A stretch of 64,000 nt of DNA, taken from NCBI GenBank assembly GCA_964630775.1, contig CAZVYY010000002.1:62001-126000 (forward strand), given 5' to 3'. Shown here piece by piece: positions 42,960 through 51,813 of the stretch; positions within the stretch are counted from its first letter, which is position 1; every line of letters begins with the position of its first letter. The translations under genes were made by a program, and so were the position numbers. The DNA is from Anaeroglomus sp964630775. GTDB lineage: Bacteria > Planctomycetota > Phycisphaerae > Sedimentisphaerales > Anaerohalosphaeraceae. The notes beneath the pieces are model-generated. The model had not been told where the DNA came from. It saw only the letters and a list, made by a program, of their open reading frames with translations, and made no database searches.

Positions 42960-43988
42960 ATGAGGATAATTGACATAGCAGCCGCAGCAGGGGTATCCCC
43001 CTCCACCGTATCGCGTGTCATTCATGGCGGTAAAAACATCGCACCCGCCACCGCAGAACTGGTTCGACGAATCATGAAGCAAATGGGGTATTATCCCGGT
43101 TCGAGTCGGAGGGTATCCGAGCAGGCATTCGGCATTCCATATCCGGAATTATCGCGCAGAGGTCAAGTTATGGTGCTGAGCTTTTCGTATCAGTCCTGGC
43201 TGGATTCCATCTGTTGTCTGGATAACCTCAATTGCCTGTCGACGGCGCTGGTGCATCATGGACTGGGAATGAATTTTCTCCACTGGCCCAATATGTACTG
43301 TTTGCCGTCGGATGTATGCGAAATCACGGATGGATTCATTTTACTGCAGGGACAGCCGCCTTCGCCGTTATGGCGCCAGATTCATTCCAAGCCGGTGGTT
43401 TCGCTGTTCAGTCATCCGACAACTCCCGGCGATCATATTCTCGTGGGGCATTATCAGGCAGGGCATCTGGCCGGTGACTATTTTCAACAGAAAGGATTGA
43501 GTCGGGTGGTGTTGATGACGCCGGCGAATCCGCCCGCCTATGCAGAGCAGCAGGCGGAGGGATTTCGGATTTTTTGTCGACGAGAGCAAATGCCGTTTGA
43601 AGAATGCCTGCTTGTGCCGCCGGCACACGAGATTCCGCTGGGTCCTGTGGCCGCCGAATGCATGATTGTGCAGGCCATGGAAAAACTGATTGAAGCGGCT
43701 TCCTTTCCGATTGGAGTCTTTATGCCTTCCTGCTGCCTGACAGCGCTGGCCTATCGTTATCTTCAGACCCGGGGGATTGTGCCGGGCAAAGATGTGCAGT
43801 TTATCTGTCTGGGATATCAGGTTTCTGCAATACTCGGATTGTGTCCCCGGCCGGCATATATTGATATGGGGTTGTCGGAAATTGCAGAAAATACGGCTCA
43901 GTTGTTGATTTTGCGGATAAAAAACCCTCAATCCGGACGTGCTTTGCAGGTTTCAGTCAGCCCGCGGCTGGTGGTTGGTGAGAATTAA
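42960..43988 (+). CDS. LacI-family transcriptional regulator
   Basis: 342 aa. The N-terminal helix-turn-helix is typical: MRIIDIAAAAGVSPSTVSRV, then IHGGKNIAPATAELVRRIM, with the hinge helix near 50-60. The rest is a periplasmic-binding-like sensor domain (KPVVSLFSHPTTPGDHILVG; HLAGDYFQQKGLSRVVLMTP; CLGYQVSAILGLCP). LacI regulators usually sense a sugar and bind a palindromic operator. It follows the frameshifted dockerin gene after 290 bases; whether it controls that or the remote hydrolase cluster cannot be told. It ends beside an AT-rich hairpin. Confidence 0.92.
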   Translation: MRIIDIAAAAGVSPSTVSRVIHGGKNIAPATAELVRRIMKQMGYYPGSSRRVSEQAFGIPYPELSRRGQVMVLSFSYQSWLDSICCLDNLNCLSTALVHHGLGMNFLHWPNMYCLPSDVCEITDGFILLQGQPPSPLWRQIHSKPVVSLFSHPTTPGDHILVGHYQAGHLAGDYFQQKGLSRVVLMTPANPPAYAEQQAEGFRIFCRREQMPFEECLLVPPAHEIPLGPVAAECMIVQAMEKLIEAASFPIGVFMPSCCLTALAYRYLQTRGIVPGKDVQFICLGYQVSAILGLCPRPAYIDMGLSEIAENTAQLLILRIKNPQSGRALQVSVSPRLVVGEN

Positions 43989-43995
43989 TGTAAGT

Positions 43996-44014
43996 CTCTA
44001 TATAAAATAGAGAT
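43996..44014 (+). terminator. hairpin after the LacI gene
   Basis: tctctat (43996-44002) pairs with atagaga (44008-44014), loop of five bases, eight bases after the stop. There is no T-tract, so termination is only a possibility. Confidence 0.3.
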
Positions 44015-44162
44015 AAGATATTATCCGCAAGCCCTTCAAGGTGCCTGTCTGGCCTCTGTCCTTATCTTTTTCGCCGTTTCTTTCAAAAAAAGTTTTGCCT
44101 ATATTCCAATTTAGGATTATCATTTATTGAGTAATGATAAAACATTATTGAGGTCAAAAACT

Positions 44163-44807
44163 ATGATGAAAGTACTCTTAGTTGATGATCATGAGATAAT
44201 GCGGGAAGGCATTTGTGCTCTGCTCAAGAAAAATGATGAGCTGGAGGTGGTTGGTCAGGCTGCGGATGGGCGTATGGCTTTGGAGCTGGTCAATCAACTC
44301 AATCCCGATGTCGTGATTATGGACATTGGAATGCCGAATCTGAATGGGATAGAGGCTACCAGGCAGATGGTTATTGAACACCCGCATATCAAAGTGATGG
44401 CGTTATCAACACATTCCGACGGTGCAATTGTTGCTAAAATGATTAAAGCCGGCGCGACGGGCTATATGCTAAAGGAGTCAGCTTTCTCCGAGCTGATGGA
44501 CGGTTTGCGCACGATGGCGGATGGCAAGACCTATCTGTGCACTAAAATCGCCAAGGTGGTTTTTGCCGATTACATCAATCTGTTGACCAATCCCAAGGCC
44601 GACACTCCGGACGGATTAACCAGCCGGGAACGTGAGGTTCTGCAATTGGTTGCCGAAGGCCACACGACCAAAGAAATCGCCCGGGTGCTTCATCTAAGCC
44701 CCAAGACCGTGGATTCTCATCGTGAGCATATTATGGAAAAACTCAGTATCCGTAATGTGGCCGGCCTGACCAAGTATGCCATACGGGAAGGTTTGACAGG
44801 GGCCTGA
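44163..44807 (+). CDS. NarL/FixJ-family response regulator (REC + LuxR HTH)
   Basis: 214 aa from the ATG at 44163, which has a gagg site nine bases upstream; the TTG at 44127 gives a longer frame that is not needed. The receiver domain has MKVLLVDDHEIMREG with the acidic pair, the phospho-acceptor Asp in VVIMDIGMPNLNG, VMALSTHSDGAIV, and Lys in GYMLKESAF. The LuxR DNA-binding domain is LTSREREVLQLVAEGHTTKE and HLSPKTVDSHREHIMEKL. It is phosphorylated by a partner kinase and binds DNA; no dedicated NarX/DegS-type kinase is next to it, since the nearest (45320) is a hybrid kinase of the HisKA type. Confidence 0.93.
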   Translation: MMKVLLVDDHEIMREGICALLKKNDELEVVGQAADGRMALELVNQLNPDVVIMDIGMPNLNGIEATRQMVIEHPHIKVMALSTHSDGAIVAKMIKAGATGYMLKESAFSELMDGLRTMADGKTYLCTKIAKVVFADYINLLTNPKADTPDGLTSREREVLQLVAEGHTTKEIARVLHLSPKTVDSHREHIMEKLSIRNVAGLTKYAIREGLTGA

Positions 44808-45319
44808 ATTTCCTAATTCTATTTCTTAAATAGTCGCTATTTTATATCCAGTACTTCGTATGCGATAGAAGTAAAGGGGGGGGGGCATTTATACATCACG
44901 GTTTTCTTTCATTTTCAGTACTATTTAGGGGGATTTCTTAAAAAAAATCCGTATTTTCCCCATTAAGGCCTGGCGAGAATTCTGCCGATAGACAGTTTTA
45001 TGAATTCGAATCTTTCAGGCCTGTCAGGTAGGGCCGACTTAGGCAATTATTCGGAATCTCCTTTTTGAGGTTTACAGTTTACGTTCGTGTAGATCGGAGC
45101 CGGCTTAATAGCCGGCTCGGTCTGCTTCTGTTTGAAACGAATATCGCCCCTGTCGGTCCGGGCAGATGTGAATCATCTCCATTCAGGGTTGTACAGGCTA
45201 TCGACGATTTGGGACATGACCACAGCATGATTATATGAGTTTGCGTCTGGAGCGGAAATCGGCTTTGTGGATGTCCAAATTCAGCACAGTGAGTAATACG
45301 TCTCAGGAGTAATGCAACA
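44808..45319 (+). other. 512-base gene-free region with G10 tract and 9-bp hairpin
   Basis: No credible coding frame. It contains ten consecutive G at 44876-44885, a homopurine/A-rich stretch near 44940, and a perfect inverted repeat gagccggct-taat-agccggctc at 45097-45118, without a following T run. No promoter was picked with confidence. Confidence 0.5.
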
Positions 45320-47383
45320 ATGGGTCAACAGCAACACAGTCAAAAAGACTGTACAGACAACAGCAGTCTTGCTGCGGTGCTGGAAGAGAATCTTCAGCTC
45401 AAACGAAGACTCCACCAGCTCCAGCAGGAGTTTTTTACCATTTTTGATTCGGTTCCGGCAATGATCTGGTATCGTGACCGGACCGGAAAGATTCTTCGTG
45501 CCAACCGCTGTGCCGCGGCATCGGTCGGGATGGCGGTTCAGGATTTGAGCGGCAGAAATTATTATGAACTGTTTCCGGACGGGGCGGTCAAGGCCCTCGA
45601 AAAAGACCTTCGGGTGATTCTGACCGGGCAGCCGATTCGCGGACAAATGCGGCAATATGAGACGGCACAGGGGCAATGCCGCTGGGCTTTGGCCGACCGC
45701 ATCCCTTATTATGATGAGCAGGGCAATATCGCCGGGGTGATGGTCTTTGCCCAGGATATCACCGAACGCAAACGGGCCGAAGAATCCCTGCTTAAGGCCA
45801 AGAATGAAATCGAAAAGGCCAACCAGCAGCTTCGGGCCGCCGCCGAGAAATCGGCTATTCTGGCCGAAGAGGCCATGCTTGCCAATCGAGCCAAGAGTGA
45901 TTTTCTGGCCAATATGAGTCATGAGCTGCGAACCCCGATGAATGCGATTATCGGATTTGCAGAAATTCTGCTGTCGGAAACGTTATCCGAGGAGCAGAAT
46001 CATTATGTCAATACCATTCATCGCTCGGCCAAAAATCTGCTGGAACTGATAAACGATATTCTGGATTTTTCCAAGATTGAAGCCGGCAAACTGCATATCG
46101 AGATCGAATCCTGCAATGTCAACGAGGTGTTGACCGAAATCCGTGACCTGCTTGAAATGACCGCGGTCAAAAAGGGAATTAATCTGTGTATAGAAAAAGA
46201 GCGTTCCGTTCCGGACGTCTTTTTCTGCGACCCGATGCGTCTGCGGCAATGCCTGCTGAACCTGCTGAGCAATGCCATCAAATTTACCGAGCAGGGACGG
46301 GTTCGGCTGTCGGTCTCAATTCGTGAAATCACCGGGCAAAAACGCATCTGTTTTGCTGTTGAAGATACCGGCATCGGTATTCCTGCCGACAAACAGAAGA
46401 CGCTGTTTGAGTCTTTTGTGCAGGCGGATGTGAAAACCGATCGCAAATATGGAGGAACCGGTCTTGGTCTGGCCATTACCAAACGCCTGTGCAGTCTGCT
46501 GGGCGGTTATGTCCAACTGCAGAGTCAGCCCGGACAGGGGTCTGTTTTTACGATCGTGCTGCCGTTTGCGGCCAGCCGGGAGGAGATGCTCAATGCGATT
46601 CAGCAGAAAAAACAGAGCAAACCGTCCAGGGAACGGTCAAAAGAGGATGCCGGCATTAAACTGCTGGTGATTGAAGATAAAACGCCCAGCCAGTTGGCCA
46701 TGAATCTGATTCTCCGTCGGCAGGGGATTGATGTTCGGATTGTTCCCTCTGAGCCGCAGCGTATTCAGCGCGCACTGGAAGACCGGCCCGACCTGATTAT
46801 GCTGGATATGCAGATTACCGGACTGGATCCGATTGAACTGGTTCAATCCTTTCAGCGGCAGGGTGTTGCCGCCCCGGTGATCGCTGTGGCCGAGGAGGGA
46901 ACCGAAGCGGTGCGTCTGCAATGTAAAGCCGCCGGCTGTAAGGAATGTCTGATCAAACCGGTGAGCCGCATTGAGCTGTTCCAGATTATTCAGCACTATG
47001 CCCTGCAACCCCATGCAGAGCAGTGCCGGCAGGATAGCACGGAGACACACCTGTCCGGGCTTGCATCGGAACTTTCCACAGAATTAAATGCCCTGATGGA
47101 CAAATTGCCTGATTTGCTGCAGGTTATTCCGGAACTGCTCAACCAGTCCAATCGACAGGCTCTCAAGCGCGTGGCCCATCTTCTGGCCGAAATCGGGTCG
47201 GCGGCTTCTCTTGCCGAGTTAACTAATAAAGCGACGGTGCTGGAAAACATCGTTGATGCCGATTCACAGGATAAAGCTGCAATCGACCAAATTATCGAAG
47301 GCATCAAGGCCGTCTGCAGACAGGCGGAAAATCATGACGGCGCTGAGACTCTTGGTGCTTGTCAGGTTGATAAAGCAAACTAA
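45320..47383 (+). CDS. hybrid sensor histidine kinase (PAS-HisKA-HATPase-REC)
   Basis: 687 aa, no membrane helix, so cytoplasmic. A short coiled coil (20-40) leads to a PAS domain (about 38-150: FDSVPAMIWYRDRTGKILRA; GVMVFAQDITERKRAEESLL). The phospho-acceptor His201 is in FLANMSHELRTPMNAIIGF, the N box is LLNLLSNAIKFTEQG (about 312-326), and G boxes are EDTGIGIPADKQ and YGGTGLGLAITKRL. A receiver domain (447-560) has the expected Asp496 (LIMLDMQ) and Lys546 (LIKP). The last 100 residues are helical and may be a degenerate phosphotransfer-like region without an obvious HxxKG motif. Signal unknown. Adjacent genes do not reveal a dedicated output. Confidence 0.93.
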   Translation: MGQQQHSQKDCTDNSSLAAVLEENLQLKRRLHQLQQEFFTIFDSVPAMIWYRDRTGKILRANRCAAASVGMAVQDLSGRNYYELFPDGAVKALEKDLRVILTGQPIRGQMRQYETAQGQCRWALADRIPYYDEQGNIAGVMVFAQDITERKRAEESLLKAKNEIEKANQQLRAAAEKSAILAEEAMLANRAKSDFLANMSHELRTPMNAIIGFAEILLSETLSEEQNHYVNTIHRSAKNLLELINDILDFSKIEAGKLHIEIESCNVNEVLTEIRDLLEMTAVKKGINLCIEKERSVPDVFFCDPMRLRQCLLNLLSNAIKFTEQGRVRLSVSIREITGQKRICFAVEDTGIGIPADKQKTLFESFVQADVKTDRKYGGTGLGLAITKRLCSLLGGYVQLQSQPGQGSVFTIVLPFAASREEMLNAIQQKKQSKPSRERSKEDAGIKLLVIEDKTPSQLAMNLILRRQGIDVRIVPSEPQRIQRALEDRPDLIMLDMQITGLDPIELVQSFQRQGVAAPVIAVAEEGTEAVRLQCKAAGCKECLIKPVSRIELFQIIQHYALQPHAEQCRQDSTETHLSGLASELSTELNALMDKLPDLLQVIPELLNQSNRQALKRVAHLLAEIGSAASLAELTNKATVLENIVDADSQDKAAIDQIIEGIKAVCRQAENHDGAETLGACQVDKAN

Positions 47384-47416
47384 TCCGTCCGCAGTTTCAA
47401 CATAGCCAGGTCCGCA

Positions 47417-48001
47417 TCAGATAATCAGGTCGCAGGCTTCCGGCGGCATCCAGTGCGCATCCTTGCCATCCCATTTGACATTGCAGCCGATGGGATTGGT
47501 TATCGGTTTGGTAATGGCTTTGCCGGCGATCAGCTCACGCAGGGCGTTATCCAGGTCGTTGATGGTCATCTTGCTGGTATCACGCGGATTGTCCACTCCC
47601 CGTCCGGTATAAACCAGTTTTCGCGCCCCGTCAAAGACAAAAAAATGTGGTGTTCGCAGCGCCCCGTAAGCCCGGGCGATATCTTGTGTCCGATCATACA
47701 GATACAGCCACGGGAATCGGTATTGTTCCATGCGTTTGATCATCTCCGCGAAGGAATCCTCTGCGTAAGTGTTGGGACTGTTGGAATTGATGGCGACAAA
47801 CTGCACTCCATAAGGAAGGAATTGGATTGCCGTCTGCCGCGTGACTTCATCTGAACCTTTCACATACGGACAGTGATTGCAGGTAAAGAAAATGACCAGA
47901 TAATCCGCATTCTTGAAGTCCAAAAGAGTATAAAATTTTCCATCTGTCGCCGGTAATTTGAAATCCGGAGCGAATTGCCCCAGTTGCACTGTAAAAGCCA
48001 T
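47417..48001 (-). CDS. thioredoxin-fold redoxin (AhpC/TSA/TlpA-like)
   Basis: 194 aa from the ATG at 48001. An upstream in-frame ATG at 48019 overlaps the aaggag ribosome site itself and is rejected. The redoxin fold is evident: LGQFAPDFKLPATDGKFYTL, then VIFFTCNHCPYVKGSDEVTR with a CxxC (CNHC) active site, FVAINSNSPNTYAEDSF, GALRTPHFFVFDGARKLVY with the cis-Pro, and a C-terminal IGCNVKW motif. This protein type is widespread in planctomycetes and others as a thioredoxin-family oxidoreductase of unclear partner. No signal peptide, so it acts in the cytoplasm. Confidence 0.9.
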   Translation of the reverse strand: MAFTVQLGQFAPDFKLPATDGKFYTLLDFKNADYLVIFFTCNHCPYVKGSDEVTRQTAIQFLPYGVQFVAINSNSPNTYAEDSFAEMIKRMEQYRFPWLYLYDRTQDIARAYGALRTPHFFVFDGARKLVYTGRGVDNPRDTSKMTINDLDNALRELIAGKAITKPITNPIGCNVKWDGKDAHWMPPEACDLII

Positions 48002-48290
48002 AGTCTGACTCCTTTCCATGCCGCAGGCATGATTTTATTGTATTTGACCTGTCAAAAAAGGGGAAGATCATCCTGTTTTATCAAAGTCAATGGAACAATC
48101 AGGATATGACCTCTATACTATTGTATTCCTGATTATGTTCAGGGAAAACGTGTAAGAGGCTGCTTGTCGTGATAAGAGCAAAAATCTGCCTGGAGGATAA
48201 AAAGGGTTGCCGCTTTTGGCCGGATGGGTATAATCCCAGTGGAAACAGTGTCGATAAATGACCGCAAGGCTTGGTTTTAGGAGAACAGCG

Positions 48291-49070
48291 ATGCAAAGAC
48301 GGGATTTTTTGACTGCCTCATGTCTGACAGGACTGGCCGCATGTGGAATGGGTACCGGCCTAGCCGGTGCCGCCGAGTCCGGCCCAGATTTTTTCGAGCT
48401 GCAGAAGGTTCTGTTTGATGATGACAGTCAAACAGAGAAGTTTTTTCACTACATGGCGGCGGCCGCGATACCTGCCCTGAACCGTATTAACATCAACCCC
48501 GTAGGCGTGTTTGTCCCCCAGGATACGGCAAATACGGTGTACGTTCTTCTGCGTCATCGCAATCTCGAATCCGTGATGACCGCAGGCCCCAGGTTGCTGG
48601 CTGATGCGGTGTATCTGAAAGAGGGAGCGGAGTTTTTGGATGCCCCGGCTGACGCACGGACCTTCAAACGCATCGAAAGCTCCCTGATGGTCGCCTTTGA
48701 AGGGATGCCTGCGCTGGATACCCCAATCCAGGATGCCGGGCGGATTTTCCAGCTTCGCATTTATGAAAGCCCCAGCGTCAAAACCGGACTGAAAAAGATT
48801 GAAATGTTCAATCAGGGAGAGCTGGAAGTCTTCCGCAAGACAGGGCTTCATGCGGTGTTCTTTGGCCAGACGCTCATCGGACCCGCCATGCCCAATTTAA
48901 CGTATATGCTGGTCTTTAAAGATGCGCAACAGCAGCAGGATAACTGGAAGGCATTTGTTTCGCATCCGGACTGGCTGAAAATGAAGGCTATCCCGGAGTA
49001 TGCAGATAACAAGATATTATCCAATATTACCAATATGATATTGAAGCCGGCGGCCTGTTCACAGATTTGA
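48291..49070 (+). CDS. Tat-exported NIPSNAP-family protein
   Basis: 259 aa from the ATG at 48291, chosen for its taggaga site. The N-terminus QRRDFLTASCLTGLAACGMG is a twin-arginine signal. Two ferredoxin-like half domains follow: ELQKVLFDDDSQTEKFFHYM / VGVFVPQDTANTVYVLLRHR and IFQLRIYESPSVKTGLKKIE / MLVFKDAQQQQDNWKAFVSH, a NIPSNAP or dimeric alpha/beta barrel arrangement. Function of exported NIPSNAP proteins is unknown. It converges with the J-domain gene at 49082, with 11 bases between stops. Confidence 0.85.
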   Translation: MQRRDFLTASCLTGLAACGMGTGLAGAAESGPDFFELQKVLFDDDSQTEKFFHYMAAAAIPALNRININPVGVFVPQDTANTVYVLLRHRNLESVMTAGPRLLADAVYLKEGAEFLDAPADARTFKRIESSLMVAFEGMPALDTPIQDAGRIFQLRIYESPSVKTGLKKIEMFNQGELEVFRKTGLHAVFFGQTLIGPAMPNLTYMLVFKDAQQQQDNWKAFVSHPDWLKMKAIPEYADNKILSNITNMILKPAACSQI

Positions 49071-49081
49071 AGATTCTCTTG

Positions 49082-50227
49082 TCAGGCCTTGCTTTGGACC
49101 AGTAACCGGGAGCGTACTTCGGTCAGGTAGGACAGCATTTTGTCGGCCTGCTGACGGACTTTGGCATCCGGATGATTGACCCGGCTGTTCCATTTGCGGT
49201 ATTCTTCGGTCAGACGTTTCAGCGTCTCTTCGACGGGCAGAGTTGGATCAATCCCCAATACACATGCGGGATCGGGATTTTCCTGGGCATCCAGAGGCAG
49301 ATACTTCTGATAAATGGCCTGAAAGCGGTCCGCCGGCAATTCCAGACGTTCCGACAGGTTTTTGAGCCAGTCCTGCAGTGGACGACTGACCGGCTGTGCG
49401 GCGGCGGCAATTTTGACACATACTTCGATAAGCCCGAAGCGATAATTTGTATCGGCCCGCTGAAGCAGGATTTCACAGGCCTTGTCCACGGCCTGTTCCG
49501 GGGTTTCAGAGGGGATGACTTTGTGCACATCAATCGTTAAATTGGCCGCTGCATGATTCACGCATCCATTGAGCCAGTTTTCAATCAATTTCTGCTGTTC
49601 CGGATTGGGTTGATTTCCGGCAGCCTGATGGGCCAGAATATAGCCCCCGGCCAGAATCTGTTCCATCCGTTTTTCAAAATCCAGATATCCTTCCGCAGCG
49701 GCAACAAAGTAGTTGAGGGTGGTTTTGGCGACGGCCAGTTCACGGCCGGTGCCCACCTGACTGATACGGGTGGTGAATTGCAGCAGGCGCTGACCGCGTT
49801 TGGGAAACCGCAGGACATCGCAGCTCAACTCAAGCACGGTTCTCCATTGCGGCAGAATCGCATCACGGCCGGGGATGATTCCGTTATGAGTCTGGAAAAA
49901 GAATTCCATCCCTTCGGCCCGCCGCATATTGGGCTGGGTGCATAAAACGCGCAGCGGCTCAAGCAGTCCTTCCGTGATGTCCATAATTTCCACCGATACA
50001 TTGGTGTCGCAGGAATCACAGGGGGTGGTAATCCGCCCCCGCATGCCCACCGCGAGCACATCAATCTCCGCTCCGTCGATGGATTTGCCCAGCAGTTCCA
50101 CCCGGTTCTCAAAATGATACGGGTCCAGTCCCTTCAATCCGGGCAGCAGGCTGCGCAGCCGCGGTATGACCCATATCAGGAATGCGGTCATAATCGCTGT
50201 CAGAATGATAATCGCCGCGGTATTCAT
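49082..50227 (-). CDS. DjlA-like membrane-anchored TerB/J-domain co-chaperone
   Basis: 381 aa. A single N-terminal membrane helix (2-20) is followed by a region of unknown fold with a Cys pair (TPCDSCDTNVSVEIMD). Residues about 215-310 resemble TerB (ENWLNGCVNHAAANLTIDVH; EILLQRADTNYRFGLIEVCV; LSERLELPADRFQAIYQKYL). The C-terminus is J-domain-like: VLGIDPTLPVEETLKRLTEE, YRKWNSRVNHPDAKVRQQAD with the HPD motif at 352-354, then MLSYLTEVRSRLL. The TM-TerB-J order equals DjlA, which stimulates DnaK at the inner membrane. It begins 12 bases after the Hsp70 stop on the same strand, strongly suggesting partnership. The J-domain call rests on the HPD and helix pattern and is good but not certain. Confidence 0.75.
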   Translation of the reverse strand: MNTAAIIILTAIMTAFLIWVIPRLRSLLPGLKGLDPYHFENRVELLGKSIDGAEIDVLAVGMRGRITTPCDSCDTNVSVEIMDITEGLLEPLRVLCTQPNMRRAEGMEFFFQTHNGIIPGRDAILPQWRTVLELSCDVLRFPKRGQRLLQFTTRISQVGTGRELAVAKTTLNYFVAAAEGYLDFEKRMEQILAGGYILAHQAAGNQPNPEQQKLIENWLNGCVNHAAANLTIDVHKVIPSETPEQAVDKACEILLQRADTNYRFGLIEVCVKIAAAAQPVSRPLQDWLKNLSERLELPADRFQAIYQKYLPLDAQENPDPACVLGIDPTLPVEETLKRLTEEYRKWNSRVNHPDAKVRQQADKMLSYLTEVRSRLLVQSKA

Positions 50228-50238
50228 AGTATGTGCCG

Positions 50239-51783
50239 CTATTGAACCTTCATTTTTTGCAGGGTTTCGGCCTGCTGATTGACGTGGCTCTGCGACAATT
50301 CACCGTCTTTGCCGATGCAGAATTCCACTTCGAGCTTGCGGCCGGATTCCTGGTCCTCGAATTCACAATGCATACGCTGGTTGGCATCGTAGCTGTATTC
50401 CACGCGAATGGGTCTGCCTGCGGGGCGACCGCCGGGCAGTTCGAAAATCTCGGTGGCTATCTTGTTGACAAAATCAGGATCTTCATCCTCGCCCTGGGTA
50501 ATCATGACCTGCAGTTCGGTCTGGTTTTCAGCCATGGTATAAAACGTCTGTGTGGTCGAGCAGGGCAGAGGCGTATTTTTCTTGAGCAGGATGGTATTGC
50601 GAACCACGTGCCGCCCGGTCTGCTCATCCAGCGGTGCACAGATTGTACCGTAGCTGTGGTTGCATACATCTTTGAGCTTGACATCCCGCAGACCGCCGGC
50701 GATGCCCTGTGGAATGGATTCGGGTTTTTCCCGCAGCATCGTCAGGCCGGCATGAATCGAGGCCCCGAGGGCGACACATTCATCGACATTGACCGCCGCT
50801 TCGGGTGCAAAGCCGAATTTGGCGGTTAAGCGCTGCTGGACCATGGGAATGCGTGTGGAACCGCCGACCAGCAGAATCTTGTTGATGTCCTTGGGGGAGG
50901 ATTTGGCCTCATCCAGGGCCACATCAATCAGCATCTCCGTGCGGGCAATCAGCGATTCGATGGCTTTTTCGAATTGTTCCCGTGTGATTTCAACGCGAGC
51001 GCTGCCGCTGGCACCGTAAAGCACTTTCTTGGCGCTGTTCCGGCGTGACAGGGTCTTTTTGACGTCTTCGGCCTCGTCTTCAAATTTGGCCATATCCTGA
51101 TCGTTCTGAATCAGTTTGGCGCCGCACTGTTTCTGATATTCCTGCTCGAACAGCTCGATAATTTTATGGTCGAAATCAATGCCGCCCAGAGCATGGTCGC
51201 CCTGGCTGCACAGGATTTTCATGTTTTTTCCCTTAATGTCCAGGATGGTCACGTCAAAGGTGCCGCCGCCGAGGTCATACACCAGAACGCGTCCGCTGAT
51301 ATCATGGCTGGCCGCATAAAACAGGGCCGCCGCGACGGGTTCATTGACTATACCGATGACATTGAGTCCGGCCAGGGTGCCGGCATCCATCGTCGCTTTG
51401 CGGCGGGTTTCATCAAAATGAGCCGGCACGGAGATAACGACGTCGGTAATGGGCCCGTGTTCTTTTTCAGCATCCTGTTTGAGTTTTTTCAGAATCAGGC
51501 TGGAGATTTCCTGGGGGGTCCAGGTGTGATTGTCAATCACCTTGGTCCAGTCGGTTCCCATGTGGCGTTTAACAAACCGCACCGCCCGCTCGCTATTGAT
51601 CTGTCGGCTGTTGATGGCTTCAATTCCGACCCGCACGCCGCCTTCATCCTCGTCAAAATAGACGGCAGAGGCGGTAATGCGTTCTCCTTCACTGTTGGGG
51701 ATAATTTCCGGGCGACCGATGGAATTCAGTATCGCAATGGCCGAAAATGTGGTTCCAAGGTCTATTCCAACTAATTTTGTCAT
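50239..51783 (-). CDS. lid-less Hsp70 (DnaK-like) chaperone
   Basis: 514 aa from the ATG at 51783 (ggag seven bases upstream). The ATPase domain is complete: KLVGIDLGTTFSAIAILNSI, DVVISVPAHFDETRRKATMD, VLVYDLGGGTFDVTILDIKG, and ILLVGGSTRIPMVQQRLTAK. A substrate-binding beta domain follows (about 385-510: NTILLKKNTPLPCSTTQTFY; ITQGEDEDPDFVNKIATEIF). The protein then ends, about 120 residues before the usual DnaK length of 638, so the helical lid and the C-terminal EEVD-like tail are missing. The linker is DVKLKDVC rather than DVLLLDV. It sits between genes for a GrpE-like and a J-type membrane protein, so it is probably served by them. Not the housekeeping dnaK. Confidence 0.93.
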   Translation of the reverse strand: MTKLVGIDLGTTFSAIAILNSIGRPEIIPNSEGERITASAVYFDEDEGGVRVGIEAINSRQINSERAVRFVKRHMGTDWTKVIDNHTWTPQEISSLILKKLKQDAEKEHGPITDVVISVPAHFDETRRKATMDAGTLAGLNVIGIVNEPVAAALFYAASHDISGRVLVYDLGGGTFDVTILDIKGKNMKILCSQGDHALGGIDFDHKIIELFEQEYQKQCGAKLIQNDQDMAKFEDEAEDVKKTLSRRNSAKKVLYGASGSARVEITREQFEKAIESLIARTEMLIDVALDEAKSSPKDINKILLVGGSTRIPMVQQRLTAKFGFAPEAAVNVDECVALGASIHAGLTMLREKPESIPQGIAGGLRDVKLKDVCNHSYGTICAPLDEQTGRHVVRNTILLKKNTPLPCSTTQTFYTMAENQTELQVMITQGEDEDPDFVNKIATEIFELPGGRPAGRPIRVEYSYDANQRMHCEFEDQESGRKLEVEFCIGKDGELSQSHVNQQAETLQKMKVQ

Positions 51784-51813
51784 AATCAAACTCCAGGATA
51801 TTAATCATCCAGG

